A stretch of 64,000 bases of DNA from Blautia sp. BIOML-A1 (lineage in GTDB: Bacteria; Bacillota; Clostridia; Lachnospirales; Lachnospiraceae). Where the stretch lies: assembly GCF_009883055.1 (NCBI RefSeq), contig NZ_WWVR01000001.1, positions 1 through 64,000 of the forward strand. The letters are read 5' to 3'. Positions 25,879 to 34,157 of this stretch are shown piece by piece (positions within the stretch are counted from its first letter, which is position 1; the number at the start of each line of letters is the position of its first letter). A program made the translations under genes and the position numbers. Below the pieces are notes generated by a model. It worked only from the letters and a program-made list of their open reading frames with translations. It made no database searches and was not told the origin of the DNA.

Positions 25879-26864
25879 TGAAAAATTTATTAAAATCCAG
25901 AAATACCGGATTGATCGCAGTTCTGATCATTTTGCTGGTGATCGCCCGTTTCCTTACACCGGGTATGTTTACTGCCACATCTCTGGTAAGTATGCTTCAG
26001 AACAATACAATCTATGCACTCCTTGCGATTGCTGAGATGATGGTTATTCTTACTGGTGGTATTGATATTTCCATCGCTTCCCAGCTTGCATTTGTTGGTA
26101 TTTCCTGTACCACTCTTGCATGCAGCCATCCGGGAATCCCTGGAATCGTATGGGTATTATTTGCAATTGTTCTCGGCGCACTCTGTGGTGCACTGAATGG
26201 TTTCCTGGTTGGATACCTTCACATGGTTCCGATGATCTGTACTCTGGGTACGATGTACATCTTCCGTGGTCTTGCGTTTGTTGTTTCAGGCGGACAGTGG
26301 TGGTTCGCTGCACAGTACGAAGAACTGAACGGATACCGTACGTTTGCGATCGGACAATTCTTAGGACTGCCGATCATCCTCTGGATCACGATCATTTTGC
26401 TGGTTGTAGCAGGACTGTTCCTTGGATATACTTCCGCAGGAAGAAGAATCTATGCAATTGGTACATCTCGTGAATCTGCAGCAGTTGCAGGTATCAAAGA
26501 ACCAAAGGTAACATTTTATTCTTTCGTGATCTGTGGTGCAGTGACAGGTCTGGCAGGTATGCTTTATACTGCAAACTATGCAATTGGTTATTATGGAATG
26601 GCAGACGGTTTTGAAATGACTGCGATCGCAATCTGCGTTCTCGGTGGAGTATCTATCACCGGTGGTAAAGGACGTATGGATGGTGTGGCAATCGGTGCAC
26701 TTATCATGTCTGTGATTACATATTTCATTAGTATGATTCCTGGTATGAGTGTATGGCAGAAATCACTCCAGGGCGGAATTATCATTGTTGCCGTTGCAAT
26801 TAACTACTTTACCGAGCAGTCCGCTAAGAGACAGGCTCTCAAAGAAAGGAGTGCGTTGATCTAA
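25878..26864 (+). CDS. Sugar ABC transporter permease, rhamnose/ribose-type
   Basis: This 328-aa membrane protein of the BPD_transp_2 family has 8-10 hydrophobic helices and the loops 'MVILTGGIDISIASQ' and 'LGGVSITGGKGRMDGV'. It overlaps the ATPase stop by one base (TAATG), which couples translation. It pairs with the longer permease encoded next. Confidence 0.92.
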   Translation: MKNLLKSRNTGLIAVLIILLVIARFLTPGMFTATSLVSMLQNNTIYALLAIAEMMVILTGGIDISIASQLAFVGISCTTLACSHPGIPGIVWVLFAIVLGALCGALNGFLVGYLHMVPMICTLGTMYIFRGLAFVVSGGQWWFAAQYEELNGYRTFAIGQFLGLPIILWITIILLVVAGLFLGYTSAGRRIYAIGTSRESAAVAGIKEPKVTFYSFVICGAVTGLAGMLYTANYAIGYYGMADGFEMTAIAICVLGGVSITGGKGRMDGVAIGALIMSVITYFISMIPGMSVWQKSLQGGIIIVAVAINYFTEQSAKRQALKERSALI

Positions 26865-28111
26865 TGCCAGGAAGTAATTACGACAGAGACCTCAGTGTCA
26901 AGGAAGGATTTGTATTAAAGAAATTCCTTGTCAAATGGGAAATGATTCTTGTATATATCATGGTTTTAATTAATGTACTGTTGGCGGTTATAAAACCGGA
27001 TCTTTATTTTACCCACGGTACAGTTCAGTCAATGATCAATGCAGGTCTGGATGTTTCTCCGCTTGTACTTGGTATGGTATTCATCCTTCTGCTGGGTGAC
27101 ATTGACGTATCAGTAGCAGCACAGATGATCCTGGGTGGAATGGTAACAGGACTTCTGATGGATAAAGGACTTCCGTCATTCATCTGTGTTATCGTCGGAA
27201 TCATTGTTTGTATGCTCTGTGGAGCATTCAATGGATTCTGTGTTGCTTTCCTTGAAATGCCGGCGGTTATCACTACAATTTCTACATCCATGTTATTCAG
27301 AGGTATTGTGGAAATCGTTCTGGGTGAGAATTCTCTGAAGAATTTCCCGAAGTGGTACAACAAGATCGGATGGATGAACATTGGTGGAATCATTCCGCTG
27401 AGTATGGTGCTTTTCCTTATCATGGGTGCTATCTTCATTTTTGTTCTTCACAAGTCACCATTTGGACGTAAAGTTTACATTGTTGGTAACAACCCGACAT
27501 GTGCAAATTATTCAGGTATCAGTGTTAAGAAAGTCAAAATGCAGGTATTTATCCTCATGGGATTCATGGCAGGTATCGGTTCTATCTTCTTTATCGGACG
27601 TATGGGTGGAGGTCTTTCCTCTTCCATGGGTACAGGATATGAAATGACAGCGATCGCCTGTGCGGTATTAGGTGGTGTTTCTACCAATGGTGGTAAAGGT
27701 AAAATGTGGGGACCTATCATTGCAACCTTTATCATGGCTTTCCTTACATATGCACTGGGACTTATGGGTATCGACCCGAACACAAAGAAAATCGTTATCG
27801 GTGTTATCCTTATCGTAACGATCCTGATCTCCACGATCAACAAACAGATGATCAAAGATATCAAACTGAGACTGTTCTATCATAACAATAAGAACATTGA
27901 AGCAATCAATGACAGAACAGCAGCTGCTGTTAAAGATATGAAGAAACAGATCAAAGAACTTGAAAAAGGCAATGCATCTGACAAGGCAGCTCAGATCGAG
28001 AAACTCAATAAGAAGATCGAAGCAGCTCAGAAAGAATGTAAAGAGAAATCTGCTCAGTGGTGGGCAGAACAGCAGGAAAACGCAAAGAAAGCAAAAGAGC
28101 GTTTCAAATAA
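26864..28111 (+). CDS. Sugar ABC transporter permease with C-terminal coiled-coil extension
   Basis: This second permease is 415 aa, about 80-90 longer than its partner. The membrane part (about 20-335) has the family loops 'LLGDIDVSVAAQMILGG' and 'LGGVSTNGGKGKMWG'. The tail from about 336 is hydrophilic and heptad-rich, with 'VKDMKKQIKELEKGN' and 'AAQIEKLNKKIEAAQKECK', ending in Lys/Glu-rich 'ENAKKAKERFK'. This should be a cytoplasmic coiled coil and is not a usual part of the family. It may dimerise the transporter or bind a cytosolic partner such as the ATPase. The gene overlaps the preceding one by one base. Confidence 0.9.
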   Translation: MPGSNYDRDLSVKEGFVLKKFLVKWEMILVYIMVLINVLLAVIKPDLYFTHGTVQSMINAGLDVSPLVLGMVFILLLGDIDVSVAAQMILGGMVTGLLMDKGLPSFICVIVGIIVCMLCGAFNGFCVAFLEMPAVITTISTSMLFRGIVEIVLGENSLKNFPKWYNKIGWMNIGGIIPLSMVLFLIMGAIFIFVLHKSPFGRKVYIVGNNPTCANYSGISVKKVKMQVFILMGFMAGIGSIFFIGRMGGGLSSSMGTGYEMTAIACAVLGGVSTNGGKGKMWGPIIATFIMAFLTYALGLMGIDPNTKKIVIGVILIVTILISTINKQMIKDIKLRLFYHNNKNIEAINDRTAAAVKDMKKQIKELEKGNASDKAAQIEKLNKKIEAAQKECKEKSAQWWAEQQENAKKAKERFK

Positions 28112-28182
28112 TCTTAGCTGTCTGAACTACGAAATATAAACACAAAGATGTTTATATATATAAAAAAAGGAGGAAGTGTTTC

Positions 28183-29325
28183 ATGAAGAAAAATCTCAAA
28201 AAGGCAATGGCTATGGGCCTTGCAACAACAATGGCGTTGGCAGCTCCGGCAGCAGTTTCAGCAGCTGGTAACACATCAGATGTATCTGGTTCCCACGTAT
28301 TTATGTTCAAATCCGTAGGTAACGCATTTGGTGTTATCATGTATGAAGGTTTCTCATCTTATATGGAGCAGGTTGGGGAAAACTGCACAGAGAAATCACC
28401 GGCTGAGACAACTGTAGCAGCTCAGGTACAGCTCATTGACGAAGCAATTACTCAGGGATGCAAATCCATCTCCATTTCTACAAATGGTGACACAGGATTT
28501 GATGAAGTATTTGCAAAAGCTCAGGAAAAGGGTGTTCCGATCGTATCCGTTGACTCTTCTGCATCTGCTGATTATCGTGTAACTCACAACAATCAGGCAT
28601 CCACAGAAGATATCGGAGCTATGCAGGTTCGTGCAGCAGTTCTTCAGGTTCTTGGCGTAGCTTATGATCCGGAAGACGTAACAATGGAAAAAACTGTAGA
28701 GGCAGCTCTTGCTGATTATGACGGAGATGAAATCAGACTTGGTGTTCTTTCCGCTGGTATCGATACACCTGTACAGAATGGATGGATCGCAGTTATGGAG
28801 CAGGAACTTCAGAAAGACATCTACAAAGGCAAAGTAAGCCCAGAACTCAACAAGAAATATGGTGATGACGAAGCAACAAAATCTACTACACAGGCTCAGG
28901 CATTCCTGGCTGAAAACAATGTAGATGCAATCATCTCCCCAACAACAGTTGGTATCGCAGCAGCAGGTGAAGTTCTTACACAGGCTAAATCTGATATCAA
29001 ACTGACAGGTCTTGGACTTCCTTCAGAAATGAAGAACTATATGCCGGCTACAGCAGATGATGATGAGTTCTCATTTGTTTGCCCATACATGATGCTGTGG
29101 GATGTATCTCATCTTGGAGCTTCTACAGCAGCTATCCAGATGGCAGTTCAGAACGATGGATTCGACGGATCCGCAGGATCAACTGTTGATATGGAAGCTT
29201 GGGGCGAATATGAAGCTGAGACATTCACCGCTGAAGACAATGGCGATGGTGGCACAGGCGTTCTCACAGGTCAGCCTTATGTATTCTACAAAGACAACAT
29301 GGCAGAGTGGGTTGACAAACTTTAA
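28183..29325 (+). CDS. Sugar ABC transporter substrate-binding protein, rhamnose/AI-2-type, not a lipoprotein
   Basis: This 380-aa PBP1-type receptor has a signal peptide (about 1-28, 'LAAPAAVSA|AGNTSD') with a signal-peptidase-I site and no lipobox cysteine, like the receptor at 21883. The binding domain shows 'HVFMFKSVGNAFGVIMYEG', 'SISISTNGDTGFDEV', 'GVPIVSVDSSASADYRV' and 'TGLGLPSEMKNYM'. It completes the second importer. AAGGAGG precedes ATG 28183, and a terminator follows. Substrate is inferred to be a pentose or deoxyhexose from the neighbouring catabolic genes. Confidence 0.92.
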   Translation: MKKNLKKAMAMGLATTMALAAPAAVSAAGNTSDVSGSHVFMFKSVGNAFGVIMYEGFSSYMEQVGENCTEKSPAETTVAAQVQLIDEAITQGCKSISISTNGDTGFDEVFAKAQEKGVPIVSVDSSASADYRVTHNNQASTEDIGAMQVRAAVLQVLGVAYDPEDVTMEKTVEAALADYDGDEIRLGVLSAGIDTPVQNGWIAVMEQELQKDIYKGKVSPELNKKYGDDEATKSTTQAQAFLAENNVDAIISPTTVGIAAAGEVLTQAKSDIKLTGLGLPSEMKNYMPATADDDEFSFVCPYMMLWDVSHLGASTAAIQMAVQNDGFDGSAGSTVDMEAWGEYEAETFTAEDNGDGGTGVLTGQPYVFYKDNMAEWVDKL

Positions 29326-29368
29326 TCTGTATTGCAGTTCTGTTTAAATAAATTAGAAATGCGATAAC

Positions 29369-29402
29369 GAAGGCGTTCGCCCGCGGGCGGACGCCTTTTC
29401 TT
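29369..29402 (+). terminator. Terminator after the second ABC operon
   Basis: A GC-rich hairpin, AGGCGT..ACGCCT with inner CGCCCGCGGGCG, is followed by TTTTC. It closes the importer operon. Confidence 0.85.
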
Positions 29403-29424
29403 TCATACATATCAGGGACAACAG

Positions 29425-29453
29425 TGGCATATTTTCTGATAATGTATTATAAT
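29425..29453 (+). promoter_or_regulatory. Candidate promoter of the Gld-like ABC-2 operon
   Basis: TGGCAT (29425-29430) lies 17 bp upstream of a consensus TATAAT (29448-29453). The -10 box is perfect, the -35 box is weak. It follows directly after a terminator and precedes the TTG-started ATPase gene. Confidence 0.5.
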
Positions 29454-29486
29454 TGGGGAAGAGTTTGATCAACAGGAGGGAATATC

Positions 29487-30428
29487 TTGATTGAAGTTAG
29501 AAATCTTACAAAGAAATACGGAGATCATTTTGCCGTACAGGACATCAGTTTTTCACTTGAAAAAGGAAAAATCTATGGACTGTTAGGACCAAATGGTGCC
29601 GGAAAATCAACTACAATGAATATAATGACCGGCTACATTGCCGCGACATCAGGGGAAGTCATTATTGAAGGACATGATATTTTTAAAGAGGCAGAAGAGG
29701 CCAAGAAGCATATTGGATATCTTCCGGAAATTCCCCCGTTGTATATGGACATGACAGTCTGGGAGTATCTGTTCACAGTGGCAGATCTCAAAGGCGTGCC
29801 GAAATCAGAACGAAAGTCCATGATAGGAGATGTCATGGAAAAAGTGATGATCACCAATATGAAGGATCGGCTGATCAAAAATCTTTCCAAAGGATATAAG
29901 CAGAGAGTCGGAATTGCACAGACACTGATTGGAAATCCGGATATCATTATTCTTGATGAGCCTACCGTCGGACTGGATCCGAAGCAGATCATAGAGATCC
30001 GCACACTGATAAAGCAGCTGGGAGAAGATCACACCGTTCTGATAAGCTCGCATATTCTTTCTGAGATTGGGGCAGTGTGTGACCATGTAGTTATTATCAA
30101 CAAGGGACATCTGGTAGTGAGTGACAGTACAGAAAATCTGGAAAAACTGTTTAAGGGACAGGATATCCTGTGTCTGAGTGCACAGGGAGAACTGGAGAAG
30201 ATCCAGAATATCCTGCGTGAATTCCCGGCACTCAGTATCGCTGATATGAAAGAAGCAGAAGAAGCTGAGACATACAGGTTCCAGCTGAAAGTACAGGATC
30301 AGGCGGATTACAGAAAACAGTTATTCTTCCGTTTTGCAGAGGCAGGAATCCCGCTTCTTGAGATCAGCAGGGCAGGAATGTCGCTGGAAGACATCTTTCT
30401 TGAAATTACTGAGGAGGGAAGAGCATGA
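29487..30428 (+). CDS. ABC-2 type transporter ATPase (GldA-like)
   Basis: This 313-aa single-domain ATPase has Walker A 'GPNGAGKSTTMNIM', signature 'LSKGYKQRVGIAQTL' and Walker B 'IIILDEPTVGLDPKQI', then a C-terminal region of about 90 residues typical of exporter ATPases. The start is TTG 29487 behind AGGAGG. It overlaps the permease gene by four bases (ATGA). The following genes (permease, Gld-domain protein, DUF4340 protein) match an uncharacterised Gld-like ABC module of Firmicutes; in Bacteroidetes related proteins support gliding. Here the cargo is unknown. Confidence 0.9.
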   Translation: MIEVRNLTKKYGDHFAVQDISFSLEKGKIYGLLGPNGAGKSTTMNIMTGYIAATSGEVIIEGHDIFKEAEEAKKHIGYLPEIPPLYMDMTVWEYLFTVADLKGVPKSERKSMIGDVMEKVMITNMKDRLIKNLSKGYKQRVGIAQTLIGNPDIIILDEPTVGLDPKQIIEIRTLIKQLGEDHTVLISSHILSEIGAVCDHVVIINKGHLVVSDSTENLEKLFKGQDILCLSAQGELEKIQNILREFPALSIADMKEAEEAETYRFQLKVQDQADYRKQLFFRFAEAGIPLLEISRAGMSLEDIFLEITEEGRA

Positions 30429-31288
30429 TCGCTGTATGTAGAAAAGAATTAAGAAGTTATCGGATCTCAATGATCGGATATGTGTTTGTTGCATTTATGC
30501 TGGCAGTCGTAAGCCTGTATTTTGCATATCAGAATCTGAATCTTGCTTCGCCAAGATTTGAACTGGTACTCCAGAATGTTCAGTTTATTTTTCTGGTATT
30601 TGTTCCAATCCTGACAATGCGTGTTCTGGCAGAGGAGAAAAAACAGAAAACAGATCAGTTATTACTTACATTGCCAATGACAGTAAAAGACATTGTGATC
30701 GGTAAATATCTGGCAGTTGTAGTTCTGTTTACCATTCCGATGCTGATCATCTGTATTTATCCTCTGATCCTTACTATGTTTGGAACAGTAAACCTTCCGG
30801 CAGCATATTTTTCAATCCTTGGATTCTATCTCCTCGGATGTGCCAATATTGCAATCGGAGTATTTTTCTCATCGGTCACAGAAAACCCGGTGATCTCAGC
30901 GGTTATGACATTCGGAACTCTGCTGGTCTGCTATCTGATGAATACGATCGGCAAAATGGTTCCCAATACTGCAATCGCATCTGTGAGTGCATTTACGGTA
31001 GTGATCGTTCTTGTGATGGCCCTGGTCTATAATATGATCGGAAATCTCAAGGTCGTGATCGGAGCAGGCGTGCTTCTGGAGGTGGCACTCCAGGTGGTTT
31101 ATTTTGCAAAAGTATCTCTTCTTGAAGGAAGCTTCCGCAAGGTTCTGTCTGTATTTTATATGAATGGAAGGCTGACAAATTTCTTTGACGGTATTCTGGA
31201 TATATCCGCGATCGTGTACTATGTATCTGTTATTGTTTTCTTTTTGTTCCTGACAGTTCAGACGATTGCAAAAAGACGCTGGAACTAG
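30425..31288 (+). CDS. ABC-2 type permease (GldF-like)
   Basis: This 287-aa protein has six predicted hydrophobic segments, starting 'MIAVCRKELRSYRISMIGY', with 'VPILTMRVLAEEKKQKTDQLLLTLPM', a stretch typical of ABC-2 permeases of the GldF/NosY type, between the second and third helices. It forms the membrane channel for the overlapping ATPase. It is followed after 14 bp by the gene for the Gld-domain protein. Confidence 0.88.
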   Translation: MIAVCRKELRSYRISMIGYVFVAFMLAVVSLYFAYQNLNLASPRFELVLQNVQFIFLVFVPILTMRVLAEEKKQKTDQLLLTLPMTVKDIVIGKYLAVVVLFTIPMLIICIYPLILTMFGTVNLPAAYFSILGFYLLGCANIAIGVFFSSVTENPVISAVMTFGTLLVCYLMNTIGKMVPNTAIASVSAFTVVIVLVMALVYNMIGNLKVVIGAGVLLEVALQVVYFAKVSLLEGSFRKVLSVFYMNGRLTNFFDGILDISAIVYYVSVIVFFLFLTVQTIAKRRWN

Positions 31289-31302
31289 GAGGTAGGGACG
31301 AC

Positions 31303-32739
31303 ATGAAGAATAAAGACAACAAACAGAACAGCAAAATTCTGATAAACGGTTCTTACAGTATTTTGCTTACCGTACTGCTTCTGGCAGGACTGATCATAAT
31401 GAATCTGATCGTGAATCATCTTCCGGTCAAAGTAACCCAGTTTGATTTCAGCAACGCAAAACTGTATACACTGACCGATACTACGACAGGAATACTCAAA
31501 AATCTGGATCAGGATGTGGAGCTTTATTATATCTGTGAAGGCGGAAAAGAAGACGACACGATCCAGAAGCTTCTGGACCGTTATGAGTCTGCATCCTCCC
31601 ACATTAAGGTAGAGCAGATCGATCCGGCACTGTATCCGGGATTTACTTCCAAATATACCCAGGAAGATGTTGCAAATAACAGTGTGATCGCAGTCAGCGG
31701 TGATGTGAGTAAAGTAGTGAATGCGGATTCCATGTATGTGGAGAGCATGAACTATAATACTTACAGTTATGTAAAGACCGGATTTGACGGTGAGGGAATG
31801 ATAACAAGTGCTGTAGATTATGTGACAGCCAAAGACATCCCGAATCTGTATATCTTAAGCGGAAATGGAGAGACAGCACTTGGAAGTGCATTTGGAGATG
31901 TGATCTCCAAGGATAATGTAAATCCACTGACGCTGAATTTGATGACCACAGATAAGGTTCCGGATGATGCAGATGCAATTCTTATCAATACGCCGACAGT
32001 AGATTATTCTGAGGAAGAAGCACAGAAGATCATTGACTATCTGGAAGACGGAGGTAAAGCGATCATCTTCTCAAATTATACCGTAGAGGATATGCCGAAT
32101 TTTGACTCCATCCTCGCAAATTATGGAGTTGAAAGAGAAAAAGGAATCATCCTGGAAGGCGACTCTGATAAATATATGTCTTATCAGTATTGTCTGGTTC
32201 CGGATATCAGTTATTCGGCAATTACCGAAAATGTATATGGCAATGGTTCTGTTCTGGCACCGATGAGCCAGGGAATCCTTACTTCGGATTCACACAGAGA
32301 TTCCATCACCTATCAGCCGCTTCTGACGACTTCTGATGCATCCTACAGCAAAGAAGATGTGGAAAACATGACAACCTCTGAGAAGGAAAAGGGAGATAAG
32401 AGCGGTCCGTTTACGATCGGTATGCTGATCCAGGAAGATACGAACAACGATGATGAGGCTGATACGGAGATCGTCTATTACAGTACAGGATATTTGCTGG
32501 AATCCAATTATAATCAGGCTGTATCCGGAAGCAATGCACAGCTTCTCGGCGGAACTGTAAATTACCTTTGCAATGGAGAAAAAACTTCAGCGGCAGTACA
32601 GACCAAGAGCCTTCAGGTCAAATATCTGACACTGACAGACCGGGCAGCAAATATATGGACAGCGATCTGTGTATTTACACTTCCACTTCTGTTTATTATT
32701 GCAGGACTGGCAGTCTGGGCATCAAGGAGAAAACGCTGA
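31303..32739 (+). CDS. GldG-like ABC-associated membrane protein
   Basis: This 478-aa protein has an N-terminal transmembrane helix (about 16-36), a large extracytoplasmic domain (about 40-445: 'NAKLYTLTDTTTGILKNL', 'VELYYICEGG', 'DADAILINTPTVDYSEEEA') and a C-terminal helix (about 450-470) with a basic tail. The arrangement matches the Gld/DUF4350-like domain proteins that accompany ABC-2 transporters. AGGAGG precedes ATG 31303. The stop overlaps the start of the DUF4340 gene (TGATG). Role unknown; probably an external partner of the permease. Confidence 0.82.
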   Translation: MKNKDNKQNSKILINGSYSILLTVLLLAGLIIMNLIVNHLPVKVTQFDFSNAKLYTLTDTTTGILKNLDQDVELYYICEGGKEDDTIQKLLDRYESASSHIKVEQIDPALYPGFTSKYTQEDVANNSVIAVSGDVSKVVNADSMYVESMNYNTYSYVKTGFDGEGMITSAVDYVTAKDIPNLYILSGNGETALGSAFGDVISKDNVNPLTLNLMTTDKVPDDADAILINTPTVDYSEEEAQKIIDYLEDGGKAIIFSNYTVEDMPNFDSILANYGVEREKGIILEGDSDKYMSYQYCLVPDISYSAITENVYGNGSVLAPMSQGILTSDSHRDSITYQPLLTTSDASYSKEDVENMTTSEKEKGDKSGPFTIGMLIQEDTNNDDEADTEIVYYSTGYLLESNYNQAVSGSNAQLLGGTVNYLCNGEKTSAAVQTKSLQVKYLTLTDRAANIWTAICVFTLPLLFIIAGLAVWASRRKR

Positions 32740-34133
32740 TGGATGGAAAAAAAATAAAAAAACTGGTCATTGCACTGATCCTGGTCATCCTTGCAGGACT
32801 GGCCTATCTGTTTCTTCTGCGTTACTCAGATAAACAAAAAGAGGCAGAGAGCCAGAAAGAGCAGGAAGAGGCTGCGGCATCTGTTGTGTTTGAGACAGAC
32901 ACGGATGAAGTGAGCAGTATTTCTTTCAGCGGTGACGACGGGATACTGACCTTTGAAAAAAAGAATGACACCTGGATCTGTCCGGATGACTCTGTATTTC
33001 AGATGAATGAAAATAAGATCCAGAAGCTGCTTGCAGATATTTCTTCTGTGAGCTGTACCAGAGAGCTGGACGCAAGGGGGGATCTGGCGCAGTTCGGACT
33101 GGAAGAACCGGCAAATACGATTCAGATATCACTTTCTGACGGAACAGAGAAGGATTTGTATATCGGAGATAAGAATACGTCCACGCATGAACTGTACTTC
33201 CAGACAGAAGAAAAATCAGATAAGGTTTATATGACAAAAACTGCTTTTGACTCGGATTTCGCAGGTAAGCTGCAGGATTTTGCAGCCTATACGGACTTCC
33301 CGAAGGTAAAACCGGAAACGATGACAGAGTTTGATGTGGACAAGGAAGAAGATTCTTATGTTCTTATCATGACGGGGGATGACCAGTGTACGGTGGAGGA
33401 TGAAGAGGGAGAAAGCCAGCTTGCAAACCTGAATCTGGTCGGCATGGTCCAGGATAATGTGTCCAATATTATCTGGTATCAGGATCTTGAATACAATTGT
33501 TCCGATTATGTAAAATATGGATTGGACGATCCGCAGATGGTACTCACCGTAAAATACAAAGACGGAGAAGAAGCAAAAGAGTTTGAACTCTCCGTAGGCG
33601 ATGAGGATGAAAATGGCAACTATTATGCAAGGCTGAATGAACTTCCGGAGATTCATACGATTCGTGGAGAGTATCTGACAGACCTTCTGAAATCCAGTGC
33701 GGCTTCTTACTGGAGTCTGACATACAGCTTTGTTTCGATTGGGGATCTTGATAAACTTGAAGTTACAAGAGATGGTGCAACGCATGTGCTCAGAAAAGAA
33801 ACACAGACGACAAAGGGTGGTCTGGAGTCAGTAAAATGGCTTGTAGATGAGCAGGAAGTGGATGAAAAATTATTTACAGATTTCTACTATGCATGTGTCA
33901 GTGTGACCGCCCAGGAACGTCTGGAGAGCGTGCCGGAAGAAACCGGGGATGAGGCTTTGAAGCTTGTATATACACTGACGGATGGTTCAAAGAAAGAAAT
34001 TACATATTATGAAGAAGACCAGAATTTCTACACGGTCATCTATGAGGATGGCACAAAGGCAGCACATACAAATAAACTGTATGTAAAGACGATGACAGAG
34101 AAACTGGACAGACTTATGGAAACACTAAAATAA
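32739..34133 (+). CDS. DUF4340 domain protein, membrane-anchored
   Basis: This 464-aa protein has one N-terminal membrane helix (about 7-27) and an extracytoplasmic DUF4340 region ('SISFSGDDGILTFEKKNDTWICP', split here only for reading, and 'QFGLEEPANTIQISLSDG', 'YVKYGLDDPQMVLTVKYKDG'). DUF4340 proteins typically close Gld-like ABC modules; function is unknown. ATG 32739 overlaps the previous stop and has AAGGAGA upstream; a longer frame from 32568 lies inside the previous gene. No terminator separates it from the L-xylulose kinase gene 24 bp downstream. Confidence 0.82.
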   Translation: MDGKKIKKLVIALILVILAGLAYLFLLRYSDKQKEAESQKEQEEAAASVVFETDTDEVSSISFSGDDGILTFEKKNDTWICPDDSVFQMNENKIQKLLADISSVSCTRELDARGDLAQFGLEEPANTIQISLSDGTEKDLYIGDKNTSTHELYFQTEEKSDKVYMTKTAFDSDFAGKLQDFAAYTDFPKVKPETMTEFDVDKEEDSYVLIMTGDDQCTVEDEEGESQLANLNLVGMVQDNVSNIIWYQDLEYNCSDYVKYGLDDPQMVLTVKYKDGEEAKEFELSVGDEDENGNYYARLNELPEIHTIRGEYLTDLLKSSAASYWSLTYSFVSIGDLDKLEVTRDGATHVLRKETQTTKGGLESVKWLVDEQEVDEKLFTDFYYACVSVTAQERLESVPEETGDEALKLVYTLTDGSKKEITYYEEDQNFYTVIYEDGTKAAHTNKLYVKTMTEKLDRLMETLK

Positions 34134-34157
34134 AAAAATACAAAGAGGAGGTATGGC

